A stretch of DNA of 64,000 nucleotides from Microplitis mediator (GCF_029852145.1 NC_079974.1:21988082-22052081); one strand, 5' to 3'; counted from the stretch's first letter, positions 10,737 to 21,753 are shown. The notes: a model not told the origin generated them from the letters alone. A program made the numbers and translations.

Positions 10737-11002
10737 TTAGGGTTTTAGTTTGTGGACCCGAACAAAGTGACGATGCAGACTGTACTTTTGAGTAAATTTA
10801 CGGGAACACATGAAACAAAAAAATTTCTTTTGACCCCCGCATTCGTAATTAACGTGCTTATAAAGTCCAGTTTTGTTCCGGTAACATCTTCCGCAGGTTG
10901 AACAAGAAAACCGACGAATTTTGTGCGGAACCGGCTGACTCTGCTGAGGAAAATTTCCCATGTAATATGACGTCGATGGGTAATTTTGATTCATCTCGTA
11001 AT
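10737..11002 (-). CDS. lola: lola alternative 3' exon 11: C2HC+C2H2 pair
   Basis: 87 residues. The leader is Tyr/Gln/Pro-rich. Finger 1 residues 33-54 (GRCYRNKTGLYKH), finger 2 62-83 (SRKFTQKYSLHRH), tail KLKP. The linker CGGQKKF and FTQK motif tie it to exons 10 and 12. Confidence 0.88.
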
Positions 11003-11009
11003 CTGAAAA

Positions 11010-11460
11010 CAAAAAAAAATAGTTAATTAATAAAAAAAGTCGTAGTTTTTTTTTTAATTAATTAATTAATTAAATAAATTAATAAAACTATAAATTAAAA
11101 ATAATTATCGGCAATTTCTACTGTAATTGAACTTTATTATTAATTTTATGGCATACAATTACATATTTGTTTTTTTAATTATGTATTAATTAATACACTT
11201 GACAAATAAAAAAGATCAAAATTGTCTTACGCACTATCTTAATTACTAATTGCTTAAGAAAAACCTCAAATACATGATGAAAAAAATTTTTAAATTCATA
11301 ATTAATAACATTGTAATTAAATAAAATAATAAAAGTAATTATAGAAAAAAAAAATTAAAACTTGTGTTTTTTTTTATGGAAATTATTTGTACAAACGTCG
11401 TCATAAAAATTCAAAATAAAAACATTTTATAAAATGTGAGGGAACACGTTAATATAAAAA
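11010..11460. other. AT-rich spacer, nothing seen
   Basis: Intron sequence between exons 11 and 12. Simple ATTA repeats near 11060; no open finger frame, no inverted repeat of note. Confidence 0.5.
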
Positions 11461-11462
11461 TG

Positions 11463-11752
11463 TTAGTATGCGAAAATTCTTTTGGGAATTAAAAATTTTG
11501 GTGGGAGGTAAATATTGTGTAAGTGCATAATATGCCGACGCAATTCAATGGTTTGTGTAAATTTGGTAGGGCAGATGCTGCAGGTTATTTTTTTCTGATT
11601 TCCACACTCAAATTTCATGTGCGTCAGTAATATTGGTTTTGCTTTGTACAATTTACCGCACAGTGGACACTTAAAATTATTTAACTCATAGCTTAAATCG
11701 TTGAGAGGTCTTGATCTTCTTTTGTGTGCACGTTGCTTTGAAATTTCTTTTG
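11463..11752 (-). CDS. lola: lola alternative 3' exon 12: C2HC+C2H2 pair
   Basis: 95 residues; the acceptor is TTTTGTTATAG. Basic leader (HKRRSRP). Finger 1 C28, C31, H44, C49 (GKLYKAKPILLTH), finger 2 57-78 (PTKFTQTIELRRH), then a hydrophobic/basic tail PPKFLIPKRIFAY. The first ATG lies inside finger 1, so an ATG-based gene call would lose the N-terminal part. Confidence 0.87.
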
Positions 11753-11754
11753 CT

Positions 11755-12360
11755 ATAACAAAATAAATTAATAATTATTGTAATCATTATCACCCTGAAT
11801 TTGATTTTTGATTTTTTGACGAGGGACTAAACAATTAGACTACACATAAATTTTTCATTCACCCTTTCATGCGACGATTAATGAAACAATGAATAGTTTG
11901 TTTTTTTGAGGTTAATTTTTTTTTTGTTTCAAAATAAAGAATTTTTGAAATTTTGTAGTCAAAAAATTTAAATACAGATTACAGATTTTAATTAGAATTT
12001 GTAATATTTTGGTTACAAAAATTAACTAATCGAGTTATTGTTTGAAAATTGGAAACAAAGAATTTCTCAATTTAATTTTTAAAAAGTTTTCTATGAAAAA
12101 TAAATTAGTTAAAATTTTTCTGCGCACGTCATTATTTTTTTCGATAAAAATTTGGGAACAATAATTGGGAAAAATCAAAGTCAAATTTGAATTTTTTTGT
12201 TTCTGACAATTAATTTATAAAAAATAATTTGGTTTTTAATCAAGAGAAAGTTGAAACTTTCAATCACAAAGTAGTGAAAATTTTTTCAGTAGAATAATAA
12301 TTAAAGTAAATGGAAAAAATTCAAAAATTGACATTTGGTAGATAATACTAGGGGTCAATA
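11755..12360. other. AT-rich intron, nothing seen
   Basis: No finger-coding frame or clear repeat on either strand; poly-A/T tracts only. Confidence 0.5.
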
Positions 12361-12662
12361 CTAGGAATGTGCGAATTGAGTCAAAATATTCACTTAATTC
12401 AAATTATTCGTAACTTTTCGATTCAATGCAAATCCAAAAATTATGATCAGCTTTCAAATATTGAATTTTAGTAATTTTTTCACAAATTCGTGTCTGAGTT
12501 CTATTTATTTCTGACACGAATTTGAATAATTTGAAAAAACATCGTAATTTTAAGTCGTTCAAAAAAAATTCATGAATAATTCGAAGTTTCGATTTATTCA
12601 AAAATTCAAATTATTCGACCCAGTACAAATAATTTAAAAATTCGAATTATTCGCACACTCCT
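12361..12662. mobile_element. MITE with TAGGAATGTGCGAAT ends
   Basis: CTAGGAATGTGCGAATTGAG at the left is matched by ATTCGCACACTCCTAAT at the right. The interior is rich in TTCGAATTATTCG palindromes. The 65-residue minus-strand frame inside is not gene-like. Confidence 0.65.
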
Positions 12663-12722
12663 AATATACACTTTAGAAACTTTTCAAAATGAACGCAGAT
12701 TAAAGTCGGTGATAATTTTTCA

Positions 12723-12914
12723 CTAAATTAATTCCCTGGGAACAAAATTCTCTCCAAATTGTTCTAATTGCCGACTCAAAAAAAATCTACACTCCAAAAT
12801 CCTTCTATGCGGAGTAATTTTTTTGTTATCTCCAGATCTCCGCGTGACGGAGCGAATTCCAGTAAAAATAAAATCCAACTTCTTTTGAATTCGCTCCCGA
12901 TTTTTGCAGTGCAC
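12723..12914. repeat. Hairpin-bearing repeat next to exon 13
   Basis: GGAGCGAATTC (12849-12859) and GAATTCGCTCC (12887-12897) are perfect inverted copies around a 27-base loop. The 63-residue frame across it shows no domain and is rejected as a gene. Confidence 0.4.
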
Positions 12915-12977
12915 TATAATAATCTAAATATATAAAAATATATAAAAAAAAAATACTCACATGTGAATGAAAACAAA

Positions 12978-13708
12978 TTAAATGGTATTATTAGCAGAAG
13001 TATGCATGTTCTTCACGTGACGTTCAAGATTACTTTTTTGAGCAAATCTTAATGGACAAGACTCACAACTAAATTTGGGCTCCATTCCGCACTCATAGTG
13101 CACGTGCCGCCACAGGGAAGTATAGAAAGCGTAAATACGTCCGCAGCGTTTGCATGTGTGTTTCTTCTTCTTCTTCGGCGGAGGTGGCTGATCAACATTT
13201 GCATTGACGTTCCACATTTGCTTGCTTTGACTTATAATTGGTTTTTGAGTGTAACTGTCATGGTCGCCATCGGGGTCAGGTTTTATGTACTGCTGCAGCT
13301 CGTGGATCGGCATGGCCCTGAAGGACGCGAGATTTACGACAGTCGTTGATTTTGCCGGAAGTGTCTTTATTGTCTTTAATGTCTTGAGTGTTTTCGGCTC
13401 AAGCGAACGTGGCCTTCCTCGGACTCCCATTGTCTTAACTTTTGGCGTAGATTTCTTCAGCTGCTTTGCCATCTGATCGCGACACTCGAGCGACTGATGA
13501 CGAGTCAGTGATGCCTTCAGTGCAAATGTGTCACCGCAGTCGCGGCATAAATATTTTCGTGGGCCCAAACGACGAACGCGGCCTTTGGTTGCGTAAAAAC
13601 CGTCATCGCCGAATGTTGTTGAGCGCAAACGTCGCGTTGACGTTATATCCTTTGATGAAGTTGATGGCAATGTTGGTACTGTCCAATTTGCTGGACTGTA
13701 TTGTCTCT
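12978..13708 (-). CDS. lola: lola alternative 3' exon 13: one distant finger plus terminal pair
   Basis: 242 residues, acceptor TATTGTTACAG. An early C2HC finger (residues 54-75, GDTFALKASLTRHQSLEC) is separated by about 110 residues of basic, Thr-rich linker and a PPPPKKKKK stretch from a terminal pair: 185-206 (GRIYAFYTSLWRH) and 214-235 (PLRFAQKSNLERH). The polybasic run directly before the pair is a likely nuclear signal. No other exon has this layout apart from the larger exon 8. Confidence 0.89.
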
Positions 13709-13897
13709 CTGTAACAATAATAATAATTAATGTTAATTATTTTTTTTTTTTATTTAAATTTATTTTATAGTTAATTAAATTAAACGCCAATTAAATTATA
13801 AATTAAGAAGATGGAATTAAATTTTTTTGGGAAAAATAGAAACAAATAACCATGAGAATAGATTTTTTAAATTTGGAAAATAAGAATAGAAAGATAG

Positions 13898-14168
13898 CGA
13901 AATCTGGTGTAAAATGAGACGCCATTTTTTTAAGCTAAAAATTTGAAAAATAATGGGGTAAGTTTATCAGTTTAGTGCAGCCATTTTTAAATTTTTGTAA
14001 AAAAAATTTTTATATGGCCCATTTTACCTCAAGCTCAATGCAAAAATTCAAGTAACGGCCATTGAAAAAAAATTTTTCTAAATGTCATTGCCGTGACCAA
14101 CTTGCCCCATTTTTTTTTTCTAGAAAATGTAAAAGAAATTTTGTCTCATTTTTCCTGATGTTCCCTAT
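13898..14168. mobile_element. MITE with GTAAAATGAGAC ends
   Basis: Left GGTGTAAAATGAGACGCCA is inverted at the right as TTGTCTCATTTTTCCTGATG. About 270 bases, non-coding; related in style to 42973-43284. Confidence 0.45.
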
Positions 14169-14328
14169 TTTGAATTACCAATTAATTGATAATTTAAAAT
14201 TCCTGTAAAAAAATTAAAAATTAAAAAAAATTAATACTGTCATTAAAACTAGTGTTTTATTAAATTTTTCTAATAATTTATAAGTAATATTAAATATTTA
14301 GATACAATTATTAGTGATAGTAAATAAA

Positions 14329-14600
14329 TTAATTGTTAAAATTTTCAAAATAATTAGTCGCGGACACGCGAGGCGTAAATTCACCGCGGCAGTGTTTGAC
14401 CATATGAATATCTAAATATGATTTATAAGTAGCGCGATAAGGACAATAAGAACACTGATAACTCGGTTGTTTTCCACATTCATTTTGAACATGTCTCCTT
14501 AAATTCTTGGCTTGATGATACCGCCGCCCGCAATTATCACAAAAGTACCGTCCCTGGCCTCGAAGTCTCCGTAAATTTGACCGGCTCGCGCGATCTGGAC
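14329..14600 (-). CDS. lola: lola alternative 3' exon 14: C2HC+C2H2 pair
   Basis: 89 residues from acceptor GGTTTCAG. Arg-rich leader (RSNLRRLRGQGR). Finger 1 C20, C23, H36, C41 (GRRYHQAKNLRRH), finger 2 C49, C52, H65, H69 (PYRATYKSYLDIH, with H-x3-H then Cys). Polar tail ending NYFENFNN. Confidence 0.89.
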
Positions 14601-14772
14601 CTGAAACCATTAGATTTATTTGTTAATACACGTCATATTTATTGTAATAACAACAATTAGAATTTTTCAATTTTATAATTAATTAATAAATAATTAAAAT
14701 TAGTGTCAATTTTTTGATATAAATGTTTTATTTACAGAATTTTTTTTTTTTTATTTAAATAATAATTGGTGC

Positions 14773-14990
14773 TTATGGATAAGGAAGATCTCCGTGTATG
14801 GTTTTAATATGTTTAGCAACAGCGTTTCTGTATTTACTGTAACGACCACAGTAAGGACACTTGTACTGCGGTAATTTTCCGCATTCCACTAACAAGTGCC
14901 GCGATAATGAACGTTTTACTTTGTAACATCTTCCGCACTGGAAACACTGAAATGGTCCTGGTGCTAATGGATAATTTAATCCCGTACATC
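14773..14990 (-). CDS. lola: lola alternative 3' exon 15: C2HC+C2H2 pair
   Basis: 71 residues without an early ATG, acceptor ATTTTTCAG. Finger 1 C15, C18, H31, C36 (GRCYKVKRSLSRH), finger 2 C44, C47, H60, H65 (GRYSKYRNAVAKH). Tail GDLPYP. About 150 bases upstream of exon 14's acceptor, the tightest spacing in this part of the array. Confidence 0.87.
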
Positions 14991-15029
14991 CTGAAAAATA
15001 TCATTTTTTTTTATTAATAAATAATTTTT

Positions 15030-15500
15030 TTAATTTTTGAATTTAAATAAATTCAAATTATCCCACGATTTTTTAAAAAAATTCAAATTCTATAATTTAG
15101 CAGAAGAATAATTTTTTTTCGTTCATCCTGAAAAATAATAATTTTTTTTATTAATCAAAATTTTTTTAATTTTTGAATTTAAATAAATTCAAATTATCCC
15201 GCGATTTTTTAAAAAAATTCAAATTCTATAATTTAGCAGAAGAATAATTTTTTTTCATTCATCCTGAAAAATAAAAATTTTTTTAATTTTTGAATTTGAA
15301 GTAATTCAAATTTTCCCGCGATAAAAAAAAAAAATTCAAATGCTATAATTTAGCTGATGGATAATTTTGTCTCGTTCATCCTGAAAAAAAAATATTTCTG
15401 TTTTATTAATAAATAATTTAAAAAATTGTAAATTTTAATTTTCCCGCGATTTTTTAAAAAATTTAAATTTGGTTTAAAATTCAAATTTAGAGCCATACCC
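15030..15500. repeat. Imperfect tandem repeat, about 115-135 bases
   Basis: Three to four units share TTTTTGAATTTAAATAAATTCAAATTATCCCGCGATTTTTT-like cores, then TATAATTTAGCAGAAGAATAATTTT and TTCATCCTGAAAAAT. The TTCATCCTGAAAAAT segment copies the acceptor and first bases of exon 15, so the repeat grew from the exon's own splice boundary. Confidence 0.65.
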
Positions 15501-15724
15501 AAGGACTAGGTAATTTTATCTTGAATCCTTAAAAAAAGCCCCATAATTAACACATTAATATTTATTAATAAATAATTAATCAATCAATTAATTAATTAAT
15601 TAACGGAATATCACAAGTTACAGTTCATGCTAAAAATTAACTGTACAGAATATTTTATAAATATTTTTGATTCAATTTTTGGTTTCTTTTATTTATTTGT
15701 GACAAAAAAATACGATGATGACGA

Positions 15725-15978
15725 TTAGTCTCCATCGCTGGAAGTACGACTAGTTTTTGAAAAATCGGCGGACTTCATGTGTCTGTTATTGAGGTGAGTG
15801 TTCAGACTGGACCTGTGCTTAGTCCTGTAGGAACAGAGCGGACAGTGAAATTTTGGCTCGACCCCGCACTCGTGTTTCAGATGACGCGCCAAACTTGAAT
15901 GGTAGTTGTAGATCTTGTTGCAGTTCTTGCAGGGGTAAGTAGTCCGCGGGTAGTTGACGAAGCGGAAGAGCTTCAAGT
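15725..15978 (-). CDS. lola: lola alternative 3' exon 16: C2HC+C2H2 pair
   Basis: 83 residues from acceptor CGATGTTCGCAG, which lacks a long pyrimidine tract. Finger 1 C16, C19, H32, C37 (NKIYNYHSSLARH), finger 2 C45, C48, H61, H66 (SYRTKHRSSLNTH). Acidic-Ser tail (SRTSSDGD). Confidence 0.88.
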
Positions 15979-16576
15979 CTGCGAACATCGTCAGAAAATA
16001 TATATTATTAGTTATTGTTCTAGAGGGATTGTAAGTATTACGTTAGTTTAGTTATTTTACTATTTAGCGGCTAATCTGTAACATAAAAAATATTTAGTAT
16101 TTTTTTTTAATAAGATTTTGGTGGAGGTAAGAAATGAATAAGCGGTTTTTGGTCATTTTATTTTTTTAATTGATTTTAATTACAGAATTTACTAGAAAAT
16201 TTATTTAACGCGGCCATTTAATCCTTATAAAAATATTTTGCTGTAATAACTTTTTTTTGATTCAATTTTCAAAAAATTTTTCACGAAATCATAAATTAAA
16301 TTTTTCTTCTTCTAACAGCTAGAATTAATTAAAATTTTAATTACTTTATTCACAAATAATGAATAATTTATTTTTTTAATCACTATTTGTACTGTCATAT
16401 ATTTAATTTAACCCATCATATTTTTGATAAATATAAATTAAATATGTTAATTAAAATTATTAATTATAAATAATTAAATAAATAAAAAAATGCACATGTA
16501 GTAAATTTAAAAATCCATGTGTGCATTTTTTTTTTTTTTATTTCAAAATTGTCTGCTTATTTGGTCAGTCAAACTA

Positions 16577-18050
16577 AGGGTCAGTTTTTCAAACCGGGTT
16601 TAAATTACAGACGAGTTGCGTTATTCCCCTCCATGACTATGAAAATGATCATGTACACACACACGCTTGTAAAGTAGGGGAAGTTGAGTACGGTTGACTT
16701 TTGAGCAGAAGTGGGGGTATAGAAATTCTCAGATTTATGTTCCTCTACACCTGCGTAAGCGGGATTTTTTATTATACCCCCGGTTAATGTCCACCTTAGT
16801 CGTCACTTGATGATATTTTTCGACTAAGTGTCGTTTGGGTGGAAGATGGGGATGCCCGCAGCGCGTGTGTGCCCAAAAGGGTGAGGAAACGGCTTCCAGT
16901 CAAACGGAAGTGGACTTCGGTCCCGTTAGATAAATTAATTATATACACTGTAATATTGATGGTATATATAATATATTAGGGCGTTTCAAAAAAAACAAAA
17001 ATTTTTTTTTTTTCTCCAAACCAGGCTCAAAAGTTTCGTTTAGATACCAAAATAGGCCCCTGAAAATATGAGCCCTTAATATTAATATAAAGGTTGTCCG
17101 CATCGCACTTTTCGATTTTCCATAAGAATAACACGGGAAAAAAATTGTTTTTTCTTCTGATTTTTTAAACTAATGAACCGTTAATTACATTGCAATGTCC
17201 ATCAAATATTTTTGTAAAGAATTAAACGCTCTACAAAAAAAGTCTCTTATCATTTTTTGATAAATTCGTCTGTTCGAAAGTTATTGGAGCTGGAAATCAA
17301 ATCTACAGTAAATTTCGAGATCTATTTACTTTTCTAGCAAAACTATCAGACTTATCGAAAAATGTCATAGAACCTTTTTTGTAGACAATTTTATTCCCTA
17401 CAAGTTATTTTCAATGAAGTTCATTCAAATTCCGCATTGTTTTTTAGTTAGTTTCATTTTAATGCCAAGCTCGTAAAAATAATAGTTTTCTAATCGATTT
17501 TGAGAACTTAGTGTTAAAATGAAAATAACTAGGAAACAATGCGGAATTTTAAAAAACTTTATCAGAAATAATTTGTAGAGAATAAAATTGTCTACAAAAA
17601 AGGTCCTATGACATTTTTTGATAAGTCTGATATTTTTTCTGGAAAAGGAAAAAGATCTTGAAATTTACTGTAGATTTTTCCAGCTCCAATAACTTCCGAA
17701 CAGATGGATATATCAAAAAATGATAAGAGACTTTTTTTGTAGAGCGTTAAATTCTCTACAAAATTATTCAATGGACATTACAATGTAATTTACGGTTCAT
17801 TAGTTTCAAAAATCAGAAGAAAAAAACATTTTTTTCCTGTGTTATTCTTATGGGAAATCGAAAAGTGCGATGCGGACAACCTTAATATTAATATTAAGGG
17901 CTCATATTTTCAGGGGCCTATTTTGGCATCTAAATGAAACTTTTGAGCCTGGTTCCGAGAAAAAAAAATTTTTTTTGTTTTTTTTGAAACGCCCTAATAA
18001 TATATATACCAGCAATAATAATTTGAACCCAGTTTCAAAAACTGGCCCTA
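16577..18050. mobile_element. Compound element with GGTCAGTTTTTCAAACCGGG ends
   Basis: Left AGGGTCAGTTTTTCAAACCGGGTTTAAAT is inverted at the right as ATTTGAACCCAGTTTCAAAAACTGGCCCT (18021-18050). About 370 bases of unique sequence follow the left end, then a large foldback. Likely a MITE-type element into which a foldback inserted. Confidence 0.6.
16979..17999. mobile_element. 1-kb foldback palindrome
   Basis: Arms of nearly 500 bases each meet around a loop near 17470-17515. Ends are GGGCGTTTCAAAAAAAAC and GTTTTTTTTGAAACGCCC-like, with the palindrome running on into TATATATAA flanks. Example pair: TTGTCCGCATCGCACTTTTCG against CGAAAAGTGCGATGCGGACAA. Frames inside are not coding. Confidence 0.8.
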
Positions 18051-18073
18051 ATAAGTCATTTTCAATTTTTTTC

Positions 18074-18258
18074 ATGAGTGTGAGTAGCAGATACAAGACA
18101 ATTTATAAGTTTTAAATAAATAATTAAATTTAAAAAAATGCGCGCGCTAATTTTTCAATTATCCAACTAACGCATTTTAAAATTATTATTTTACTTAAAC
18201 TTCATCTCCTTATTCAAAAATTAAAAAATTTACAGTTGTCACCCACATCCGCACTCAT
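18074..18258. mobile_element. MITE family S, copy 1
   Basis: Left ATGAGTGTGAGTAGCAGATAC, right CACCCACATCCGCACTCAT. Internal AAAAAATGCGCGCGCTAATTTTT and its inverse. Related copies at 23285, 24532 and 26204. Confidence 0.6.
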
Positions 18259-18306
18259 ATTTGCTAGAATATCATCATAAGGATTAGAAACAGCGACAAT
18301 TTGATA

Positions 18307-18512
18307 TTAAAACTGAACTGGATCATAAAAATCCAGTTTATTGTACAAACTTATCGGTATTCCATGTTTGATATAACGTTGCAATGTAGTACGCGGTATA
18401 TTAAAAGTTCTTTCCGCGGATCTAAGCGACATCGAGCCCCGAATAACGGCATCCATCGCCCACCTCAACTGCTGATGGCTGTGCACTTTAGTCTGTCGTC
18501 TTTTCGGAGCTT
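18307..18512 (-). CDS. lola: lola-array alternative 3' exon 17: pipsqueak-type HTH
   Basis: 67 residues from acceptor TTGGTTTCAG, same phase as the finger exons. There are no cysteines. Residues 14-50 fit the pipsqueak HTH family: LRWAMDAVIRG, then SLRSAERTFNIPRTTLQRYI, the second helix-turn-helix being the recognition half. This would give a BTB-HTH protein instead of BTB-zinc finger, still DNA binding. Tail of 17 residues ends in FYDPVQF. Could in principle belong to an unrelated BTB-psq gene, but position, strand, phase and branch site match the array. Confidence 0.8.
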
Positions 18513-18686
18513 CTGAAACCAAAAATTTTCAAAATTAATATTTCCATCATACAAAAAAAAAAATTCATTGCCACAAAAATTTTTACACCACAAATAAATC
18601 ACAATGGCGCAGTATAAAAAACAATAAATTTATTTTAGTCATCACATAAAAAAAATTAAAATATAAAATATAAATATAAATTATAG

Positions 18687-18844
18687 TCAAGAATTTGTGT
18701 GAATTCTTTTGATGTGGGACTTAACGTTCCATCTTCTATCACTGGTGTAATCACAGAAAGGGCAGCATTCACGTTTATTTACTCGTCTAATAATATTTGA
18801 TGACTGGTCCAGCGGCACATCCTGATAATTTTTCCACCGGACTC
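18687..18844 (-). CDS. lola: lola alternative 3' exon 18: single C2H2 finger
   Basis: 51 residues, acceptor TTTCTGTTCCAG with branch TTTACTAACAAT. Only the second finger is present (C27, C30, H43, H48; DYTSDRRWNVKSH); the expected first finger is replaced by QDVPLDQSSNIIRR. It resembles finger 2 of exon 19 (NHRSKRLWDMRVH), so it may be a 5'-truncated duplicate of that exon. Confidence 0.78.
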
Positions 18845-19031
18845 CTGGAACAGAAATAAATAAATTGTTAGTAAAAAAAAAATTATTGTTTTACATTTTT
18901 ATTTCAAACTCTTGATACTGAAAGTTGAACAAAAATAATTTACAATAATTACAATTATTTAGAGTACATTAATTAATTAATTAATTAATTAAAATTTATT
19001 AAACACTTAACATTTAATTGATTAAAAAAAA

Positions 19032-19357
19032 TTATGAGGGAATTTTAATGACATCCCGATGTAAAGCGAAATGATCTTTGGTGATATGGTGAACACGTTC
19101 AAGATGGACCCTCATGTCCCACAGTCTTTTAGATCGATGATTGCAGTACCGACAAACAACATTTTTATCAACGCCGCAGTAACGTCTAATGTGGTCACGT
19201 AAATTCGCTGACGTGGGAAATAATTTATTGCAGGCCGAGCAAACGAATTCGTAATTTTGTTTTTTACGTTTCGAAGACGCGGGTAATTTTTTAGCGGGCC
19301 ATTGGTACTGGGGGTAATTGTACTGAAGCAGATCTGGATCTGGATCCGCGTACCAGC
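19032..19357 (-). CDS. lola: lola alternative 3' exon 19: C2HC+C2H2 pair
   Basis: 107 residues from acceptor TTTGTTTCAG. Acidic then basic leader (DPDPDLL, KRKKQNYE). Finger 1 C39, C42, H55, C60 (NKLFPTSANLRDH), finger 2 C68, C71, H84, H89 (NHRSKRLWDMRVH). Linker GVDKNV departs from GKxPxF. Tail HFALHRDVIKIPS. Confidence 0.88.
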
Positions 19358-19742
19358 CTGAAACAAAAATGATTATCATTAGTAATTATTATTAATGTTA
19401 ATTGATTAATTAATGACAGTAATGGATGATTACAATAATTATGGAGTGTGAATGTAAACAAATTTTATGTACATAAATTTATTTATAATTAATTAGTACA
19501 GATTATTTGATAAGATATATAATTGCCGGGTTTATTTTTTACTGTGCGGGCAAGTGGTAGAATATTGCGATCGAAGTGAGATATTTAGTAAATATAAAAT
19601 TAATTAATTGTAGATATATGAGTAATGAATTTATCTTTGGTAATTAAAATGTTGATTTAAATTTAAATAGTTCACGCGGTATAAAAGTAAAGGGAATTTT
19701 GATTTTGAATCTTTGGTTTCTAGGCTGAGTTGATTGGCGAGT

Positions 19743-19957
19743 TCACTTGATGTTGTGCACAGAGAGCAGGTGCTTGAAGAAACTGGCCTGGATTCTGGAT
19801 CTGTAGGGGCAGTAACGACAGGAAAAGTGGGTGTCTTGTGTGAGCATACTGCAGCCCATTTTCAAATGCTTCCTCAGGTTCGAGGCCCACGAGTACATCT
19901 GCCCGCAGTGGGGACACACGTGGAGACGAGGCTTCACGATAGGAAATAGCCGCGAGT
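19743..19957 (-). CDS. lola: lola alternative 3' exon 20: C2HC+C2H2 pair, long linker
   Basis: 70 residues from acceptor TTTAATTACAG. Finger 1 C14, C17, H30, C35 (GQMYSWASNLRKH), finger 2 C46, C49, H62, H67 (PYRSRIQASFFKH). The linker SMLTQDTHFS is three residues longer than in most pairs. The plus-strand frames here are antisense shadows. Confidence 0.88.
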
Positions 19958-20418
19958 CTGTAATTAAATTGTCATTTATTATTAGTATTATTAACCCACT
20001 AAATCCACATGCGCGCTACTGCTCATTCAGTTTATCGGTTTGCGCAGTAAGTAAACGAGCCCCCTCATCACTATATTTTTTTTTTTATAAAACTTTTTGT
20101 TTATAATTATTAGCAGCAATTGCGGCTAGCATCTAACATCGAAGCGCATGCCTCAGGATATTTAAATAACAATAAATTTATTATTTACCGTACGCACGAT
20201 CGACTCTCGTTGCAGATCTTCAGGTCATCTGTAAATAATTTATTTTAAAATAAATAACATTCACCTGAAATAAATATTAAATATTTATTAGCCGTAATAT
20301 TTAACGCGTATTATTATTAATTAAGTTAATAATTATAAATATTATTTAAAATACACAAAACAAATGTCAACATTTATTTTTAAAATTATTTTACAAAAAA
20401 ATATTATTGAGTATTTTA

Positions 20419-20594
20419 TTACACCACTTTGTGTATATTAATCATGTGTCTCTTGAGGTTGCCCTTAAAATTTGACTTATAAGAGCACAGTGTACAGTAA
20501 AAATTCGGTGGTTTTCCGCAGGCCATTTTTTTATGGAGACGCAGACTCGAGGCCCATCTAAACTCTCTTCCGCACAACTGGCAGATGGAGTATC
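20419..20594 (-). CDS. lola: lola alternative 3' exon 21: minimal C2HC+C2H2 pair
   Basis: 57 residues, the shortest complete pair here, with three leader residues and three tail residues. Finger 1 C4, C7, H20, C25 (GREFRWASSLRLH), finger 2 C33, C36, H49, H54 (SYKSNFKGNLKRH). Acceptor TTTTGGTTTTAG. The WASS/WASN helix start is shared with exon 20 and exon 8 finger B. Confidence 0.88.
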
Positions 20595-20639
20595 CTAAAA
20601 CCAAAATAAATAATTGTTAAAATAAATATTCAAAAGCTG

Positions 20640-21165
20640 TTACTTTTCCACATTGTACAAATAAAGCAATATATATAAATATATGTTACATTTGAAATAT
20701 ATAACGTCTTCATGGAAATGCTGGAACAAAATATTTATCAATAATCAGTAAAATAAAAAGTCGTGTTATTGTAAGATTGTATTGCCAGGGTTGCAATTAT
20801 TTATTTATCATAAAAAAAAAACAATTTTAATTCAGAGGAACGAATTGCGGCAATCAGTCGTTTGGTACCCGGGTCAATCGGGTGATTTTTAAAGTTAGCG
20901 GCAATGAGCGGGAATTTTAATTGGCTGGATGATCGCTCAGCCACGCGTTTGGTTCAAATGGAAGTCTAGTGATCAGCAAAATAAAAATTTTATCAATCAC
21001 TTGAAAGCTTCATTCGTACCGGCGGTACTGACATGAGTTTTCTCTGTAGTTTTTTCATGCCACTGCACTTTCACCTCAAGTACAGAAGACACAAATCGGG
21101 CTACAGCCGCACAAATTAAAAGGGAGTATAAAAATGTAAATTATCTAGGGAAATATGTAAAGGAA
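20640..21165. other. Spacer with GC-richer unidentified segment
   Basis: Between 20830 and 21110 the sequence is less AT-rich than the usual intron (for example GGTACCCGGGTCAATCGGGT, CGTACCGGCGGTACTGACATG) but shows no open finger frame. Could be a regulatory stretch or an old element; nothing more can be supported. Confidence 0.3.
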
Positions 21166-21169
21166 AATT

Positions 21170-21474
21170 TTATTTAGAGGAATGAATTCTAAGAATGTGT
21201 TTCTGTAGATTCTGTTTGTATCTCGTTTTATGAGGACAGTAGGGACAGAATTGGCTGGGGTCTTTTCCGCACTCGACTTTCAGATGGTTCTTCATGCTCC
21301 TCAGCCACCGGTACCCTTTGCCGCACTTCGGGCAGCAATAACACCCGGGTCTCTTGTCAAGACACCCCTGGTTCTTTGCTCGTCTTGAGTTCCCGACCAT
21401 CCGCACACCGCTGATAGATCTCAGCGGATAAGTCTCCACTCGCGGATGCTGATGCTGATAACTCGGCCACATTC
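21170..21474 (-). CDS. lola: lola alternative 3' exon 22: C2HC+C2H2 pair
   Basis: 100 residues, acceptor TTGTTTTCAG. Finger 1 C47, C50, H63, C68 (GKGYRWLRSMKNH), finger 2 C76, C79, H92, H97 (PHKTRYKQNLQKH). Basic and His/Gln-containing leader. Two cysteines just before finger 1 (GCYCC) are extra. GKGYRW links it to exons 1 and 23. Confidence 0.89.
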
Positions 21475-21753
21475 CTGAAAACAAGGAACAAAATTTATTA
21501 ATAACTGGTCTCATTTAAAATAATCAGTCAATTATCTAAAAAAAAAAAATTAGTTCACTCTAAAGTAGAAATTAAAAAATAAAAATTGTCGTTAGATTTT
21601 TATTGCTCAATAAAAACAAATAAATATATAATTTATCACATAAACTTATCGAGTATCCTAATTAATATTGTCTGATAATAGTCATAATTCCACACCGATT
21701 AGAGAATTAATCACTTGAAGCAATAAATTAAATAAAATTAAATTAAAAGATAT

